Shown: positions 1 to 9,516, counted from the first letter of the stretch. The stretch: DNA of 64,000 bases from Bosea sp. NBC_00550 (GCF_026020075.1 NZ_CP102772.1:5047501-5111500); one strand, 5' to 3'. Notes: generated by a model not told the origin, from the sequence alone. Translations and numbers: made by a program.

Positions 1-103
1 TGCGAAACTCCGCTTTGCGGTAGTAATCTCGACGATCGGCGGTGAGGACGAAAGCGCTCGCCGCAAAGGTCCACTCGCCGTGGAATCGTCCCTGGCGGTC
101 GAG
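1..103. other. Window edge, no assignable gene
   Basis: This stretch lies downstream of the amidase gene. Minus-strand reading continues in frame after the amidase stop for about 34 codons to the window edge without another stop, but no start codon is visible there. A neighbouring gene entering from the left cannot be confirmed or excluded. Confidence 0.3.
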
Positions 104-1504
104 TCAATTGCAACTCGCCAGCGGAGGTTTGACCGAGGCGACGCGGGCCTCGGCAAGGGCATAGGCTGCGCGCAGGCAGAGATCCTCGCGCCAGGGAGCG
201 GCGATGAGCTGAACGCCGATCGGCAGGCCGCCTCCGAAGACGGGTACCGCCGCTACCGGCAGCCCGACGCAGGAGATCGGCTGGGTGAACAATCCGATAT
301 TGGGCCTCAGCGGCACGGTCTCGCCCTTCAGCATCATGGTCTTCTGGCCGAGTTCCGGCGCGACGCAGGGAGTCGCCGGCGCGACGATCAGGTCGACGGT
401 CTCGAAAAGCCGTATCATCTCGTCGTGGAACCAACGCCGCGCCCGCTGCGCCTGGAGATACCAGGCGGTCGGCTGCAGGGCCCCGGCGAGAAAGCGGTCG
501 CGGGTCTCGGGGTCGAAATCATCGGCGTGCTGCCGCAAGCGCTGAAGGTGAAAGGCGGAGCTCTCTCCATTGGTGATCAGGAAGGCGGCCGCGCGCGCTA
601 TGCCCGCCCCGGCGATATCGATCACTTGCGTCGCGCCGAGCGCCTCGGCGACCGCGGCAACGGCAGCTTGCGCCTCCGGCATCGAATCCGTCGCGAAATA
701 GCCGCCCGCGATCGCGATACGCAGGCCGGACACGCCGTCCTTCAGCGTCGGCAAGGTCGGCTCTATCGCCCGGACCGCACAGGCTGGATCATGCGAGTCC
801 CGGCCCTGCATCAGGTCATAGGCCATCGCGAGGTCTGTTACATCGCGGGCGAAGGGGCCGAGATGGTCGAGCGAATCGCAGAATGGAAAACTGCGCGTAC
901 GCGGCAGCCGGCCATAAGTCGGCTTCAGTCCAAAGACCCCGCAGAACGAACTCGGCACCCGGATCGAGCCGTTGGTGTCGGAGCCGAGCGAGATGGGCGC
1001 CAATCCCGCGGCGGTCGCGGCGCCCGAGCCCGACGACGAACCTCCAGCCATGCGGGCGAGATCATGCGGATTGCGGCAGGGTCCGTCATGGGCGTTCTCG
1101 CCGGTGAAGTCATAAGCGTATTCGCCCATGTTGAGACCGCCAAGCAGCACCGCGTCGGCCTGGCTCAGGCGCTCGATCAACAGGGCATCGCGTGCGGCCG
1201 GCGCGTGCGCGCGGTTGATCTTCGAGCCGGCGCGGGTCGGCAAGCCGCTGATGTCGAACAGGTTCTTAGCGGCGAAAGGCACGCCTGCAAGCGGCCCGAG
1301 GGCCATGCCCGCCGCGCGACGGGCGTCGATGGCCGCCGCTTGGGCCAGTGCGCGCTCGGCGGTGACATCGGTGAAGGCGTTGATAGTCGGGTTGAGCTCG
1401 TCGATGCGCTTGAGAAAGCCGCCCACGACGTCCTCGGCACTGATCGCGCCATCTCGGATATCGGCGGCGATCCGGTGGGCCGGTGCGAAGGCGTCGAAAC
1501 TCAC
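104..1504 (-). CDS. atzE: AtzE-type amidase (1-carboxybiuret hydrolase catalytic subunit)
   Basis: Amidase-signature hydrolase of 466 aa with the complete Ser-cisSer-Lys triad: Lys80 in GVPFAAK, the glycine/serine loop GGSSSGS at 154-160, and the nucleophile Ser180 in SDTNGS. With the small subunit AtzG, family members deaminate 1-carboxybiuret to 1,3-dicarboxyurea in cyanuric acid breakdown; HpxY-type relatives act in oxalurate use. The reading frame is open further upstream, but the GTG at 1504 overlaps the atzG stop by 4 bp (GTGA) and gives the normal amidase length, so I chose it. It is the last gene of biuH-atzG-atzE. The neighbouring allophanate hydrolase, AtzH and biuret hydrolase favour carboxybiuret over oxalurate. 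It is also similar to GatA, but no GatB is nearby. Confidence 0.88.
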   Translation of the reverse strand: MSFDAFAPAHRIAADIRDGAISAEDVVGGFLKRIDELNPTINAFTDVTAERALAQAAAIDARRAAGMALGPLAGVPFAAKNLFDISGLPTRAGSKINRAHAPAARDALLIERLSQADAVLLGGLNMGEYAYDFTGENAHDGPCRNPHDLARMAGGSSSGSGAATAAGLAPISLGSDTNGSIRVPSSFCGVFGLKPTYGRLPRTRSFPFCDSLDHLGPFARDVTDLAMAYDLMQGRDSHDPACAVRAIEPTLPTLKDGVSGLRIAIAGGYFATDSMPEAQAAVAAVAEALGATQVIDIAGAGIARAAAFLITNGESSAFHLQRLRQHADDFDPETRDRFLAGALQPTAWYLQAQRARRWFHDEMIRLFETVDLIVAPATPCVAPELGQKTMMLKGETVPLRPNIGLFTQPISCVGLPVAAVPVFGGGLPIGVQLIAAPWREDLCLRAAYALAEARVASVKPPLASCN

Positions 1505-1725
1505 GCGAGCTCTCCGTTGCCGGATTTCCCGGCACGGAAAACGCCGGCCGGCTCGAAGGCGGCCTCGTCGAGCGGAGCCTCGAAGACGATCGTCGACATG
1601 GTCTCCGCGATCGCCAGGAACTGCAGGACCGCGGGGCGCTGATTCCCAGTGATCGTCAGACCGAGCGTGGACGCCATCGCATCGCAATGGCGCGCTGCGT
1701 CGAAGGCGGGCTTGGTGTCGCTCAT
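1501..1725 (-). CDS. atzG: AtzG-type small subunit (DUF4089/HpxX family)
   Basis: A 74-aa protein of the DUF4089 family, the GatC-like partner that stabilises AtzE amidases. It is mostly helical by composition and carries the [14 protein letters not shown] tail typical of the group. The ATG at 1725 overlaps the stop of a preceding small reading frame by ATGA, and its own stop overlaps the atzE GTG, so the genes look translationally coupled. In the published Pseudomonas system AtzG binds AtzE and is needed for soluble active enzyme. No catalytic residues are expected. The assignment rests on size, position and end sequence; oxalurate HpxX proteins are the closest alternative name. Confidence 0.85.
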   Translation of the reverse strand: MSDTKPAFDAARHCDAMASTLGLTITGNQRPAVLQFLAIAETMSTIVFEAPLDEAAFEPAGVFRAGKSGNGELA

Positions 1726-1859
1726 TCGGCGGGCTCCAGCTTGCCAACCGGTACGGCGGCCATGATTCTGGGCGCCCTTGCACTCGCAGGTGCATGCGCG
1801 CGGCCAAGCCGGAAGCCGCCGATCCTCGCGATGAAACTCTGGACGAACATCCGGTTCAC
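1722..1859 (-). CDS. Possible 45-aa protein wedged between biuH and atzG
   Basis: GTG-started frame of 45 codons. Its start overlaps the restored biuret hydrolase stop (GTGA) and its stop overlaps the atzG ATG (ATGA), a double coupling that would be unusual by chance. An internal ATG lies at 1850. The product is basic, rich in Ala, Arg and Pro, with no recognisable domain. The stretch could instead be non-coding spacer, since the high GC content makes short open frames common. I do not assign a function. Confidence 0.35.
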   Translation of the reverse strand: MNRMFVQSFIARIGGFRLGRAHAPASARAPRIMAAVPVGKLEPAE

Positions 1860-2541
1860 GCCGCCTTTTCCTTTGGGGCAAGCGCCTCCAGCACGCGTCC
1901 GTGGTCGATACCCAGCCGAAGATGCCGCCCTGGGCCGCGATCATACGCAAGCCAACCTCGTGGAATTCCGGGAAATACGAGGCGCAGGCATCACCAAGCA
2001 CGAGGCAGCGATACCCTCTGTCGTTCGCTTCGCGCACGGTCGTATGGACGCAGACCTCGGTGGTGACGCCGCAGACCAGCAGCGTCTCGATACCGCGATT
2101 GCGGAGCATCAGGTCGAGATCGGTCTGGTAGAAGGCGCCCTTGCCGGGCTTGTCGAGCACGGGTTCGCCGGGCAGTGGCGCCAGCGCCGGCACGATCTCG
2201 TGACCCGCCTCACCACGGATCAGGATGCGGCCCATCGGCCCTTCCGCACCAATGCGCTTTTCCTTCGGCCCGCGCTGTAACTTGGCCGGCGGCGCGTCCG
2301 AGAGATCGGGCCTGTGCCCCTCGCGGGTGTGGATCACCAGCATGCCGGCGGTTCGCGCGCCCTCCAGCACGCGCCGGCAGGGCGCAACTGCCTTGACGAG
2401 CAGCGAGACATCGTTGCCAAGCGAGGCGCCGAATCCGCCCGGTTCGAGGAAGTCGCGCTGCATGTCAATGATGACCAGCGCCGTGCGGGCGAAGTCGACG
2501 GGCAGCGCGCCCGGCTTCGCGGCGATTTCGACGGCTGGCAT
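1856..2541 (-). pseudogene. biuH: Biuret hydrolase, isochorismatase-like, 3' frameshift
   Basis: Cysteine hydrolase of the isochorismatase family, converting biuret to allophanate and ammonia. The catalytic triad is visible as Asp26 (IIDMQRD), Lys131 (DKPGKGAF) and Cys164 ([10 protein letters not shown]), and the cis-peptide region is intact. The ATG at 2541 is preceded by GGGAGGA. After residue 215 (FGWVSTTD) the frame loses homology and runs on into atzG. One added base near 1895-1905 restores the expected ending [13 protein letters not shown] and a stop at 1856, giving 228 aa, the normal family size. The lesion removes only the last dozen or so residues, so it may be a sequencing error or leave partial activity. 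It heads the biuH-atzG-atzE unit, divergent from atzF. Confidence 0.75.
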
Positions 2542-2629
2542 CTGGCGCTCCTCCCGCAAAGAGAACGGAACGGGCTTTGCAAGGCCCGTGCCTATACCGG
2601 CAGGCAGCGTGCTGCCGTCGGGGTAGGAG

Positions 2630-2645
2630 TGGCACGTCTGCCGCG
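2630..2645 (+). promoter_or_regulatory. Candidate sigma-54 promoter upstream of atzF
   Basis: TGGCACG, four bases, then CCGCG places the conserved GG and GC dinucleotides at the correct -24/-12 spacing on the plus strand, about 190 bp before the allophanate hydrolase start. The -24 half is perfect, the -12 half matches only at GC. Nitrogen-limited expression through NtrC would fit the gene. No clear NtrC box was found. Confidence 0.3.
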
Positions 2646-2760
2646 CAGCAGCTGACCTGGAAAGGAAAAACGCGGTCCCCAGCCATCCCCCTTCAGGACT
2701 CTGAAGATAGTCGCGCTACTCCTTTGCAGAACTCTCCCAGCAAAGCGCCTTGCATAATCT

Positions 2761-2770
2761 TTGCATGCAA
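2761..2770. promoter_or_regulatory. Palindrome TTGCATGCAA, candidate GntR operator
   Basis: Perfect 10-bp palindrome in the divergent region between the biuret hydrolase and allophanate hydrolase genes. A one-base variant, TTGTATGCAA, lies upstream of the transporter operon (11475-11484). FCD-type GntR proteins often bind TTGTATACAA-like sites, and one is encoded between the two sites. A shared operator is an inference. Confidence 0.45.
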
Positions 2771-2832
2771 TCGCGCTGAGATTGCTCACTTAATAGCCAA
2801 TTAGCCCATGCCACCGAAACGGAAGCCGGCCA

Positions 2833-4641
2833 GTGCAGACTCTGAGTGAAACCCTCTCTGCCCATCGCGACGGAAGCCGCACCCTCGCGCAGACCGTCGC
2901 CGGGAGCTATGCCCGGCTACGCGCGCTGGACGATCCGGCGATGTTCATTGCGCTCAAGCCCGAGTCCGAGGCGCTGGCCGAGGCGGAGCGGTTGCAGGCG
3001 GAGGGAGCGCGCGGCCGTGCGCTGTGGGGCGTTCCGGTCGCCATCAAGGACAATATCGATGTCGTCGGGCTGCCCACCACCGCGGCATGCCCGGCCTTCG
3101 CCTATGTGCCCGCGCAGGATGCCGCCGCCGTCGCCCGTTTGAGGGCCGCCGGCGCCATCGTGATCGGCAAGACGAATCTCGACCAGTTCGCCACCGGGCT
3201 TAACGGAACGCGCTCGCCCTATGGCACGCCACGCAACGCGCTGCGGGCGGATCTGGTGCCCGGCGGCTCCAGCTCCGGCTCGGCCAGTGCAGTCGCTTCC
3301 GGCGTCGTCCCCATTGCGCTGGGCACGGACACCGCCGGCTCCGGGCGTGTGCCGGCCGGCCTGCAGAACCTCGTCGGGCTCAAGCCGAGCCTCGGCCTGG
3401 TTCCGACAGCGGGCGTCGTGCCGGCGTGCCGCACGCTCGACTGCGTCTCGGTTTTTGCGTTGACGGTCGATGACGCGATGGCGGTGCTGGAAGAGATCTC
3501 GGGTGTCGATGCCGCCGACCCGTTCTCCCGGCCCGTAGCGCTCGGGCGGCTCGGCGCATTGCCGCCGCATCAGAGAATTGCCATCCCGCGACCCGCCGAT
3601 CTCGACTTCGACGGCGATGCGGCGGCAGCCGCGAGCTTTGCGCTGGCGGTCGAGCGCGCGCGGGGGCTGGGCGCGACCATCGTCCCAATCGATATGACGC
3701 CATTCTACGAGACGGCCCGCCTGCTTTATGACGGCCCCTGGGTGGCCGAGCGCTTCCTTGCGGTCCGCGGACTGCTCGCACGCGACCCCGAAGCGATCCT
3801 GCCCGTCATCAGGCAGGTCATCGCCGGCAGGCCCTTGCCCGATGCGGCCGACACCTTCGCGGCGCAATACAGGCTGGCCGAGCTCGCTCTCGCCGCCAGT
3901 GCCTCGCTGAAAGGCATCGATGCGATGATGGTGCCGACTGCGCCGAGGCCGGTGACGCTGGCCGAGATGGCAGCCGACCCGGTCGGCAGGAACTCGCTGC
4001 TCGGCCGCTACACCAATTTCGTCAATCTGCTCGATATGTGCGCGCTCGCCGTGCCGGTGACCCTGGCCGGGGACGGCACGGCGGCGGGGGTCACCTTCAT
4101 CGCGCCGTCCGGCCGCGATGCAGCGCTGGCCACGCTGGGCCGCGCCTTTCATCATGCCGCCGGCTTGAGGCTCGGCACTCTGGACGCGCCGATGCCGCCG
4201 CTCGCGGAGCTCCCGATCGTCGCCCCGCCCGGCGCGATCGAGATTGCGGTCGTCGGTGCCCATCTGTCGGGCATGCCGCTCAACGGCGAGCTGACCGCGC
4301 TGGGCGCTACGTTTCTGCGCGCGACAACCACGAGCGAGGACTACAGGCTCTTCGCTTTGCCCGGCGGCCCGCCCGCCCGGCCCGGCCTGATCCGCGTCCG
4401 CAACGGTGGAGCCGCCATCGCGCTCGAGGTCTGGGCGCTCCCTGCAGAAGGCTTCGGCCGCTTCGTCGCCGGAATCCCCACGCCACTCGGCATCGGCACG
4501 CTCGCGCTGGCCGACGGTACGCGGGTCAAGGGCTTCCTCTGCGAGCAGATCGCGACGGAGGACGCGCGCGACGTGACCGAATTCGGCGGCTGGCGGGCTT
4601 TCGCGGCAGCCCAGATCGAGCCTCAGGGCGCTCGCGCGTAA
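2833..4641 (+). CDS. atzF: Allophanate hydrolase
   Basis: Enzyme of 602 aa that hydrolyses allophanate to ammonia and CO2, the last step of biuret, cyanuric acid and urea-carboxylase routes. The N-terminal amidase domain (about 1-440) carries Lys72 (PVAIKDN), GGSSSGS at 144-150 and the nucleophile Ser170 (GTDTAGS). The C-terminal domain (about 465-595) is the allophanate-hydrolase-specific domain, so the protein is the full AtzF/DUR1,2-type length. The start is GTG at 2833 with a weak ribosome site; no better in-frame start fits. No urea carboxylase lies beside it, so allophanate probably comes from biuret hydrolase and AtzH. Its 3' end overlaps the convergent gntR by 19 bp. Confidence 0.93.
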   Translation: MQTLSETLSAHRDGSRTLAQTVAGSYARLRALDDPAMFIALKPESEALAEAERLQAEGARGRALWGVPVAIKDNIDVVGLPTTAACPAFAYVPAQDAAAVARLRAAGAIVIGKTNLDQFATGLNGTRSPYGTPRNALRADLVPGGSSSGSASAVASGVVPIALGTDTAGSGRVPAGLQNLVGLKPSLGLVPTAGVVPACRTLDCVSVFALTVDDAMAVLEEISGVDAADPFSRPVALGRLGALPPHQRIAIPRPADLDFDGDAAAAASFALAVERARGLGATIVPIDMTPFYETARLLYDGPWVAERFLAVRGLLARDPEAILPVIRQVIAGRPLPDAADTFAAQYRLAELALAASASLKGIDAMMVPTAPRPVTLAEMAADPVGRNSLLGRYTNFVNLLDMCALAVPVTLAGDGTAAGVTFIAPSGRDAALATLGRAFHHAAGLRLGTLDAPMPPLAELPIVAPPGAIEIAVVGAHLSGMPLNGELTALGATFLRATTTSEDYRLFALPGGPPARPGLIRVRNGGAAIALEVWALPAEGFGRFVAGIPTPLGIGTLALADGTRVKGFLCEQIATEDARDVTEFGGWRAFAAAQIEPQGARA

Positions 4642-5312
4642 CTCCTGAAGGCATCGCGCACGATGCCGATATGGGCGCGCATCGCCTCTGCCGCACCGGG
4701 CTGGTCGCCTCGCAGGATCGCCTGCACGATCAAGTCGTGCTCCTGGTAGGAGCCTCCCAGCCGACCGGTCGTCCGGAACTGCGCCCTGCGAAACGGCGCG
4801 ACTCGCGCACGCGTCATCAAAGTCAGTTCGGCGAGGTAGCCATTATGCGTGCCCGCATATATGGCGGCGTGAAAAGCCTCGTTGGTCTCGTGATAGCGCA
4901 GGGGATCGCCCTCATGCACCAGCGCGCGCAGCGCCTGATGCAAACCCTCCAGGCCGCGCCGTTCGGGCACGGTCATGTTGCGGGCGGCGAGCCCCGCACA
5001 GAGAGCTTCGAGTTCGGCCATCGCCTCGAACATGTCGTCGAGCTGCGTCGGTGTCGGCAAGGCCACCACCGCGCCGCGATGCGGCCGCACGCTGACCAGG
5101 CCTGATGCTGCGAGCTGGCGGATCGCCTCGCGCACAGGTGTGCGCGAGACGCCGAATCGCGCCGCCAGCTCCTGCTCGTCGAGAGGCGTTCCCGGTTCGA
5201 GCACGCCCGATATGATCTCGTCGGCGATCTGCAGGCGAAGGGCTTCGGTCCGCGTCCGCGGTGGCGCTGCAGGCTTGGATATCGCTAAGGCGGCGGCGGG
5301 GTGGGGCGGCAT
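4623..5312 (-). CDS. GntR-family regulator with FCD domain
   Basis: Transcription factor of 229 aa. The N-terminal winged helix (about 20-85) contains ELAARFGVSRTPVREAIRQLAASGLV, typical of GntR proteins. The C-terminal helical FCD ligand domain (about 90-215) has the metal-type residues in ETNEAFHAAIY and QEHDLIVQAI. It is the last gene of the minus-strand run transporter-atzH-gntR and faces atzF tail to tail. The likely role is control of carboxybiuret/biuret genes, with the ligand a pathway intermediate. The TTGCATGCAA-like palindromes upstream of both units are candidate targets. Confidence 0.88.
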   Translation of the reverse strand: MPPHPAAALAISKPAAPPRTRTEALRLQIADEIISGVLEPGTPLDEQELAARFGVSRTPVREAIRQLAASGLVSVRPHRGAVVALPTPTQLDDMFEAMAELEALCAGLAARNMTVPERRGLEGLHQALRALVHEGDPLRYHETNEAFHAAIYAGTHNGYLAELTLMTRARVAPFRRAQFRTTGRLGGSYQEHDLIVQAILRGDQPGAAEAMRAHIGIVRDAFRSYARAP

Positions 5313-5409
5313 GATCAGGTTCGGAGGGAAGGCGGAATTGCCGATGCCTGCATAGCAGCCAGAGCGATGGTGGTCATGCCGTCACGCAGCATGTGCTGCC
5401 GCCAGCTGC

Positions 5410-5790
5410 TCATTCGGGGATGACGCTGACATGAGCGCTGACGACGCGCCAGCCTTCCGCGAACTTGATCCAGGTCTGGCTCTGCCGACCGACCTTCCCG
5501 ACCATGCTGTCGCGCCGGAACATGGTGTTCGCCGTCGCCGTGGTGTCGCCATACGTTGTGATGACGGTGCGCTCGATCGCGCGCATCACCCCAACCGGCG
5601 AGCGGGCCGAGCGGAAAGCGGCGATCTCGCTGTAGCCGTACAGGTTTTCGGCGACCCCGTAGCGCAGCGTATGCGGGCTGTCCTTGAACAGCTTGTCCAA
5701 CGTCGCGACGTCGTTTGTGGTCAGCGCCTTCTCGTACTCAGCGAAGGCGGCCTCGACTTCGGCCAGCACCGTGGGGTCGTTGATCTTCAT
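5410..5790 (-). CDS. atzH: AtzH-type decarboxylating amidohydrolase (DUF3225/HpxZ)
   Basis: A 126-aa protein with the small cone-shaped fold of the AtzH/HpxZ family, related to SnoaL/NTF2-like proteins. Recognisable blocks are [21 protein letters not shown] and the C-terminal [13 protein letters not shown]. In Pseudomonas ADP, AtzH converts 1,3-dicarboxyurea, the AtzE product, to allophanate and CO2. In Klebsiella-type clusters HpxZ accompanies oxalurate genes. It lies 36 bp after the transporter ATPase gene, on the same strand, and before gntR. Together with AtzE/AtzG and AtzF it completes the enzymatic route from carboxybiuret. Confidence 0.85.
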   Translation of the reverse strand: MKINDPTVLAEVEAAFAEYEKALTTNDVATLDKLFKDSPHTLRYGVAENLYGYSEIAAFRSARSPVGVMRAIERTVITTYGDTTATANTMFRRDSMVGKVGRQSQTWIKFAEGWRVVSAHVSVIPE

Positions 5791-5826
5791 CGGCAGGCGT
5801 CTCCAGAGGCGTCGGGCAGGAACCGC

Positions 5827-7539
5827 TCATAACGGCGGGTGCGGAATCGCGGTCAGCAATTCCCTCGTATACTCCGCCTTGGGATCGCCGAGCACCTCCT
5901 CGGCTGTGCCTTCCTCGACGATCGAGCCCGTCTTCATCACGATCACCCGGTCGCAGAGCAGCCGCACCACGTTGAGATCGTGCGAGACGAAGAGGTAGCT
6001 CATGCCGAGCCGCCCCTTCAGCTCTTCCAGCAGGTTCAGCACCACCGCCTGGACGGAGACGTCCAGCGCAGCGGTGGGCTCGTCGAGAATGACCAGATCG
6101 GGGTCGAGCGCGATCGCACGCGCAATGCCCACACGTGCCTTCTGCCCGCCCGAGAGCTGATGGGGAAACCGGTCGATCAGCTCGACCGGCAGGCCGACGA
6201 GCCGCGCCAGCTCCTCGCAGCGTGCGCGCAAGGCATCGCGTCCCTTGATCGTACCCATCCGCATGATCGGGTCGGCAATGGCCCGCTCTGCGGTGAAGCG
6301 CGGATTGAGGCTGTCGGTCGGGTCCTGGAACACCATCTGGATGCGCCGGCGATGCGGCGACGCGGCGAATTGCTTGGCGGGAATCGCGCCGATATCGGTG
6401 CCGTCGAAGACGATCCTGCCGCCGCTGGGGTCGATCAGCCGCGTGAGCATCATCGAGGTCGTCGATTTGCCGCAGCCGGATTCGCCAACGAGCCCCAGCG
6501 TCTCGCCCCTGGCGACGCTGAAGCTGATGCCGTCGACGGCGCGGAAGGGCGCTGGCGGCTCAGCCGGACCCTTGCCGAGCAGCTTGGCGAAGAGGCTGCC
6601 GCTCGCCGGCCGCGGATATTCCTTGATCAGGTTCTCGACCTGCATCAGCGGGCCGGTCTTGGCCACCGGTTTCAGGGCAGCGGCGGCCGTTCTGGCCTCG
6701 CCGGGCACTGTTTTCGGCGCTTCGGGCAAGAGATCCGCGAGGCTGGTGTCCAGCCGCGGCGTCGCCTTCATCAGCTTGCGGGTATAGGGGTGCTGCGGGT
6801 TGCGGAAGATCTCGCCGGCCAGGGCGGTCTCGACGACCTTGCCCTTCTCCATCACGACGACCTTGTCGCAATAGGCGGCGGCGAGGCCGAGATCGTGCGT
6901 GATCAGGATCGTCGACATGCCACGCTCTCGGGTCAGTTCTACGATCAGGTCCATCACCGCCTTCTGGGTGGTGACGTCGAGGCCCGTCGTCGGCTCGTCG
7001 GCGATCAACAGCTGCGGCTGGCAGGCCAGCGCGAGCGCGATCACGACGCGCTGGCACATGCCGCCCGACAGCTCGAACGGATAGGCGTCGTAGCGCTCCT
7101 CGGGGCGGGCGATCTTGACCTTGGTCAGCGCCTCGACAGCCTTCTCCTTGGCCGTCGCACGCGTCGCCTGGACATGCTGCAACAGCACGTCCTCGATCTG
7201 CTTTCCGACCTTGCGGATCGGGTTGAGCGCCGCGCGCGGGTTCTGGAAGATCATCGAGATCTCCCGCCCGCGCAGATCGCGCATCTGGGTCTCGTCGGCT
7301 GCGACGAGATCGACGCCCGAGAACGAGATCTTGCCTTCGGCGACGCGGCCCGCGCGATCGAGAATCCGCACCACGGCATAGGACGTGACCGACTTGCCCG
7401 AGCCGGACTCGCCGACGATCGCCACCGTTTCGCCCTTGGCGACGCTGATATCGATCGATTTGACCGCCTGCACCGCGCCGCGCCGGGTGGCGAACTCGAC
7501 GGTGAGGTTCTTTATCTCGAGCAGCGGCACCGCGGTCAT
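5827..7539 (-). CDS. Fused dipeptide-type ABC transporter ATPase (DppD-DppF)
   Basis: A 570-aa protein made of two complete nucleotide-binding domains in tandem, like GsiA or YejF. The first has Walker A GESGSGKS (43-50), signature LSGGMCQR and Walker [13 protein letters not shown]. The second, from about residue 315, has [16 protein letters not shown] and [12 protein letters not shown]. Each half ends with the oligopeptide-ATPase tail (HPYTRKL). I chose the ATG at 7539, directly after the permease stop, and not the longer open frame. It powers the importer encoded by the three upstream genes. Co-transcription with atzH suggests that the importer brings in carboxybiuret, biuret or a similar ureide and not peptides. 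Confidence 0.92.
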   Translation of the reverse strand: MTAVPLLEIKNLTVEFATRRGAVQAVKSIDISVAKGETVAIVGESGSGKSVTSYAVVRILDRAGRVAEGKISFSGVDLVAADETQMRDLRGREISMIFQNPRAALNPIRKVGKQIEDVLLQHVQATRATAKEKAVEALTKVKIARPEERYDAYPFELSGGMCQRVVIALALACQPQLLIADEPTTGLDVTTQKAVMDLIVELTRERGMSTILITHDLGLAAAYCDKVVVMEKGKVVETALAGEIFRNPQHPYTRKLMKATPRLDTSLADLLPEAPKTVPGEARTAAAALKPVAKTGPLMQVENLIKEYPRPASGSLFAKLLGKGPAEPPAPFRAVDGISFSVARGETLGLVGESGCGKSTTSMMLTRLIDPSGGRIVFDGTDIGAIPAKQFAASPHRRRIQMVFQDPTDSLNPRFTAERAIADPIMRMGTIKGRDALRARCEELARLVGLPVELIDRFPHQLSGGQKARVGIARAIALDPDLVILDEPTAALDVSVQAVVLNLLEELKGRLGMSYLFVSHDLNVVRLLCDRVIVMKTGSIVEEGTAEEVLGDPKAEYTRELLTAIPHPPL

Positions 7540-7540
7540 G

Positions 7541-8476
7541 TCAGTTCCTCCGCTGCGGGTCGACGAGATCGCGCACGCCATCGCCGAGCAGGTTGAAGCA
7601 AAACACGGCGATCATCAGGGCGAGGCCCGGGAAGAAGGCAATCCACCACTCGCCGGAGACGATGAAGCTCGCACCCTCGGCCACCATGATCCCCCATTCC
7701 GGCGTCGGCGGGCGCACGCCCAGCCCGATGAAGGAGAGACCTGCCGCATTCAGGATCGCGTAGCCCATGGTCAGGGACATCTGCACCGCCATGATGGGCA
7801 TGATGTTCGGCACGATCTGGGTCAGGAGCAGCCGCCAGTCGGAATTGCCCGAAAGCCGCGCCGCCTGCACGAAGCCGGAATCGCGGCGCACATTCGCCTC
7901 GGCGCGCGCGACGCGGGCATAAAGCGGGAAGTTGATGATCGCGGTCGCCAGCACGATGTTTCCGACCGAGTTGCCGAGCGCGGCCACGATCCCCATCGCC
8001 AGCACGAACAGCGGAAAGGCCATGATCGTATCGGCGATGCGGCCGACGACCTTGTCGACCCAGCCGCCATAGAATCCGGCCATGACGCCGGCCAGTCCGC
8101 CCATCAGGAAGACCAACGCCACCGAGAAGATCGCGATCGAGAAGTCCAGGCGCGTCGCCGCCACCACGCGGCTGAAGATGTCGCGGCCGAGCTGGTCCGT
8201 GCCGAACCAGTGCGCCCGGCTCGGCGCCTGCAGGGCGGCGTTGGTGTTGCTCGCCAGCGGGTCGTAGGGAACGATCGAAGGGCCGAAGATCGCCGCCAGC
8301 AGGATCAGCGCGAACAGTCCGAAGGCGAGCCCGGTGACCGGGTTCTCGGCCACGATGTGGCGCGCATGCGTCCACAAGCTGGTGGAAGGCGGCGCTTCGA
8401 AGCGCAGCGCCGGGGCGGGTTCGACTGTCGGGGCGGGCGCCGGCTCGACGTTGGCGATGTCGTTCACGGGCTTCAC
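7541..8476 (-). CDS. DppC-type ABC transporter permease
   Basis: A 311-aa inner-membrane permease of the dipeptide/oligopeptide family. It has a proline-rich cytoplasmic N-terminus, an N-terminal membrane segment around 45-65 (OppC_N), then five or so membrane spans. The coupling-loop region reads ARAEANVRRDSGFVQAARLSG, the EAA motif that docks to the ATPase. The C-terminus FNLLGDGVRDLVDP is typical of DppC. The ATG overlaps the DppB stop by 4 bp, showing tight operon structure. Confidence 0.92.
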   Translation of the reverse strand: MKPVNDIANVEPAPAPTVEPAPALRFEAPPSTSLWTHARHIVAENPVTGLAFGLFALILLAAIFGPSIVPYDPLASNTNAALQAPSRAHWFGTDQLGRDIFSRVVAATRLDFSIAIFSVALVFLMGGLAGVMAGFYGGWVDKVVGRIADTIMAFPLFVLAMGIVAALGNSVGNIVLATAIINFPLYARVARAEANVRRDSGFVQAARLSGNSDWRLLLTQIVPNIMPIMAVQMSLTMGYAILNAAGLSFIGLGVRPPTPEWGIMVAEGASFIVSGEWWIAFFPGLALMIAVFCFNLLGDGVRDLVDPQRRN

Positions 8477-9486
8477 CCCTCCAGCCTTACGCGGGGATCG
8501 ATGACCCCGTAGAGCACGTCGATCATCAGGTTCAGGGCGACGTAGAGGATCGCCATTGTCAGCACGAAGCCCTGGATCGGCGCGTAGTCCGACGCGATCA
8601 GCGCCTCGACCGCGTAGGAACCGACGCCGGGCCAGGCAAAGACCTTTTCGACCAGCACGTTGGCACCGAGCAGGAAGGAGAACACCATGCCCAGCGTTGT
8701 CACCACCGGCAGCATGGCGTTCCGGAAAGCATAAGTGCCGATGACCTTGCGGTTCGTCAGGCCGCTGGCGCGCGCCGTGCGCACGAAATCGGCGCCGAGC
8801 ACGGCCAGCATCGATGCCCGCGTCATGCGGGTAATCGGGGCCAGCGAGAAGATGGCGAGCGTTACCGCCGGCAGGATCAACTGAGCGAAAGCCCCCCGGA
8901 AGGTCTCGAAATCCCGCGCTACCAGGGTGTCGATCAGGAGCAGGCCGGTAACGCGAGGCGGCTCGGAGGCGAAGACGTCGAGCCGCCCGAGCGGCGCCGG
9001 TGACCAGCCGAGCAGAAAATAGAAGACGTAGACGAGGAGAAGCCCGGTGAAGAACACCGGCAGCGAGACGCCCGCGGTCGCCACGACGCGGCAGAGATGG
9101 TCGATCCAGGAACCCTGCTTCACAGCCGCCAGCACGCCGAGCGGCAAGGCGACCGCCATGGCGAGCAGCAGCCCGGCCAGCGTCAGTTCGGCGGAGGCTG
9201 GCAGGCGCGCGGCGAGGTCGGCCGTCACAGGCTGGCCGGTGGTCAGCGAGGTCCCGAGATTACCCTTCACCAGCGCGGTGACGTAGGACACGAACTGCAC
9301 GGGCAGCGGCTGGTCGAGCCCGAGCTTGGAGCGGATCTCGATGATCGCCTGCGGCGAGGCGGCAGGGCCAGCGAAATAGGCAGCCGTATCGCCCGGCAGC
9401 ACCCGCGTCAGCAGGAAGGTGACGATGATCACGCCGATGACCGACGGGATCGTGGTCATCAGGCGCTGGCCGATCATGCGCAGCAT
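8473..9486 (-). CDS. DppB-type ABC transporter permease
   Basis: A 337-aa inner-membrane permease. The N-terminus MLRMIGQRLMTTIPSVIGV and the motif LPGDTAAYFAG are characteristic of DppB/OppB. Six membrane segments are apparent. The EAA loop is VRTARASGLTNRKVIGTYAFRNA, and the protein ends with LNLMIDVLYGVIDPRVRLEG. A GAAGGAA ribosome site precedes the ATG. A palindromic repeat of about 100 bp separates it from the binding-protein gene upstream. Confidence 0.92.
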   Translation of the reverse strand: MLRMIGQRLMTTIPSVIGVIIVTFLLTRVLPGDTAAYFAGPAASPQAIIEIRSKLGLDQPLPVQFVSYVTALVKGNLGTSLTTGQPVTADLAARLPASAELTLAGLLLAMAVALPLGVLAAVKQGSWIDHLCRVVATAGVSLPVFFTGLLLVYVFYFLLGWSPAPLGRLDVFASEPPRVTGLLLIDTLVARDFETFRGAFAQLILPAVTLAIFSLAPITRMTRASMLAVLGADFVRTARASGLTNRKVIGTYAFRNAMLPVVTTLGMVFSFLLGANVLVEKVFAWPGVGSYAVEALIASDYAPIQGFVLTMAILYVALNLMIDVLYGVIDPRVRLEG

Positions 9487-9516
9487 AGCGTCTTTCCTTC
9501 ATCCAAACGCGCGGTC

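Noticed and set aside
80..1642. Long plus-strand open frame opposite atzE
   Set aside because: The product is Arg/Gly-rich and has no domain, while the minus strand encodes a full amidase with its catalytic triad. It is a GC-driven shadow, as are the long frames opposite the ABC ATPase (5839-7596), CcoN (58405-60273) and CcoG (61834-63492).
1505..1807. N-terminal extension of AtzE
   Set aside because: The frame is open upstream, but this stretch overlaps all of atzG in another frame and has no amidase similarity; the GTG at 1504 fits the family length.
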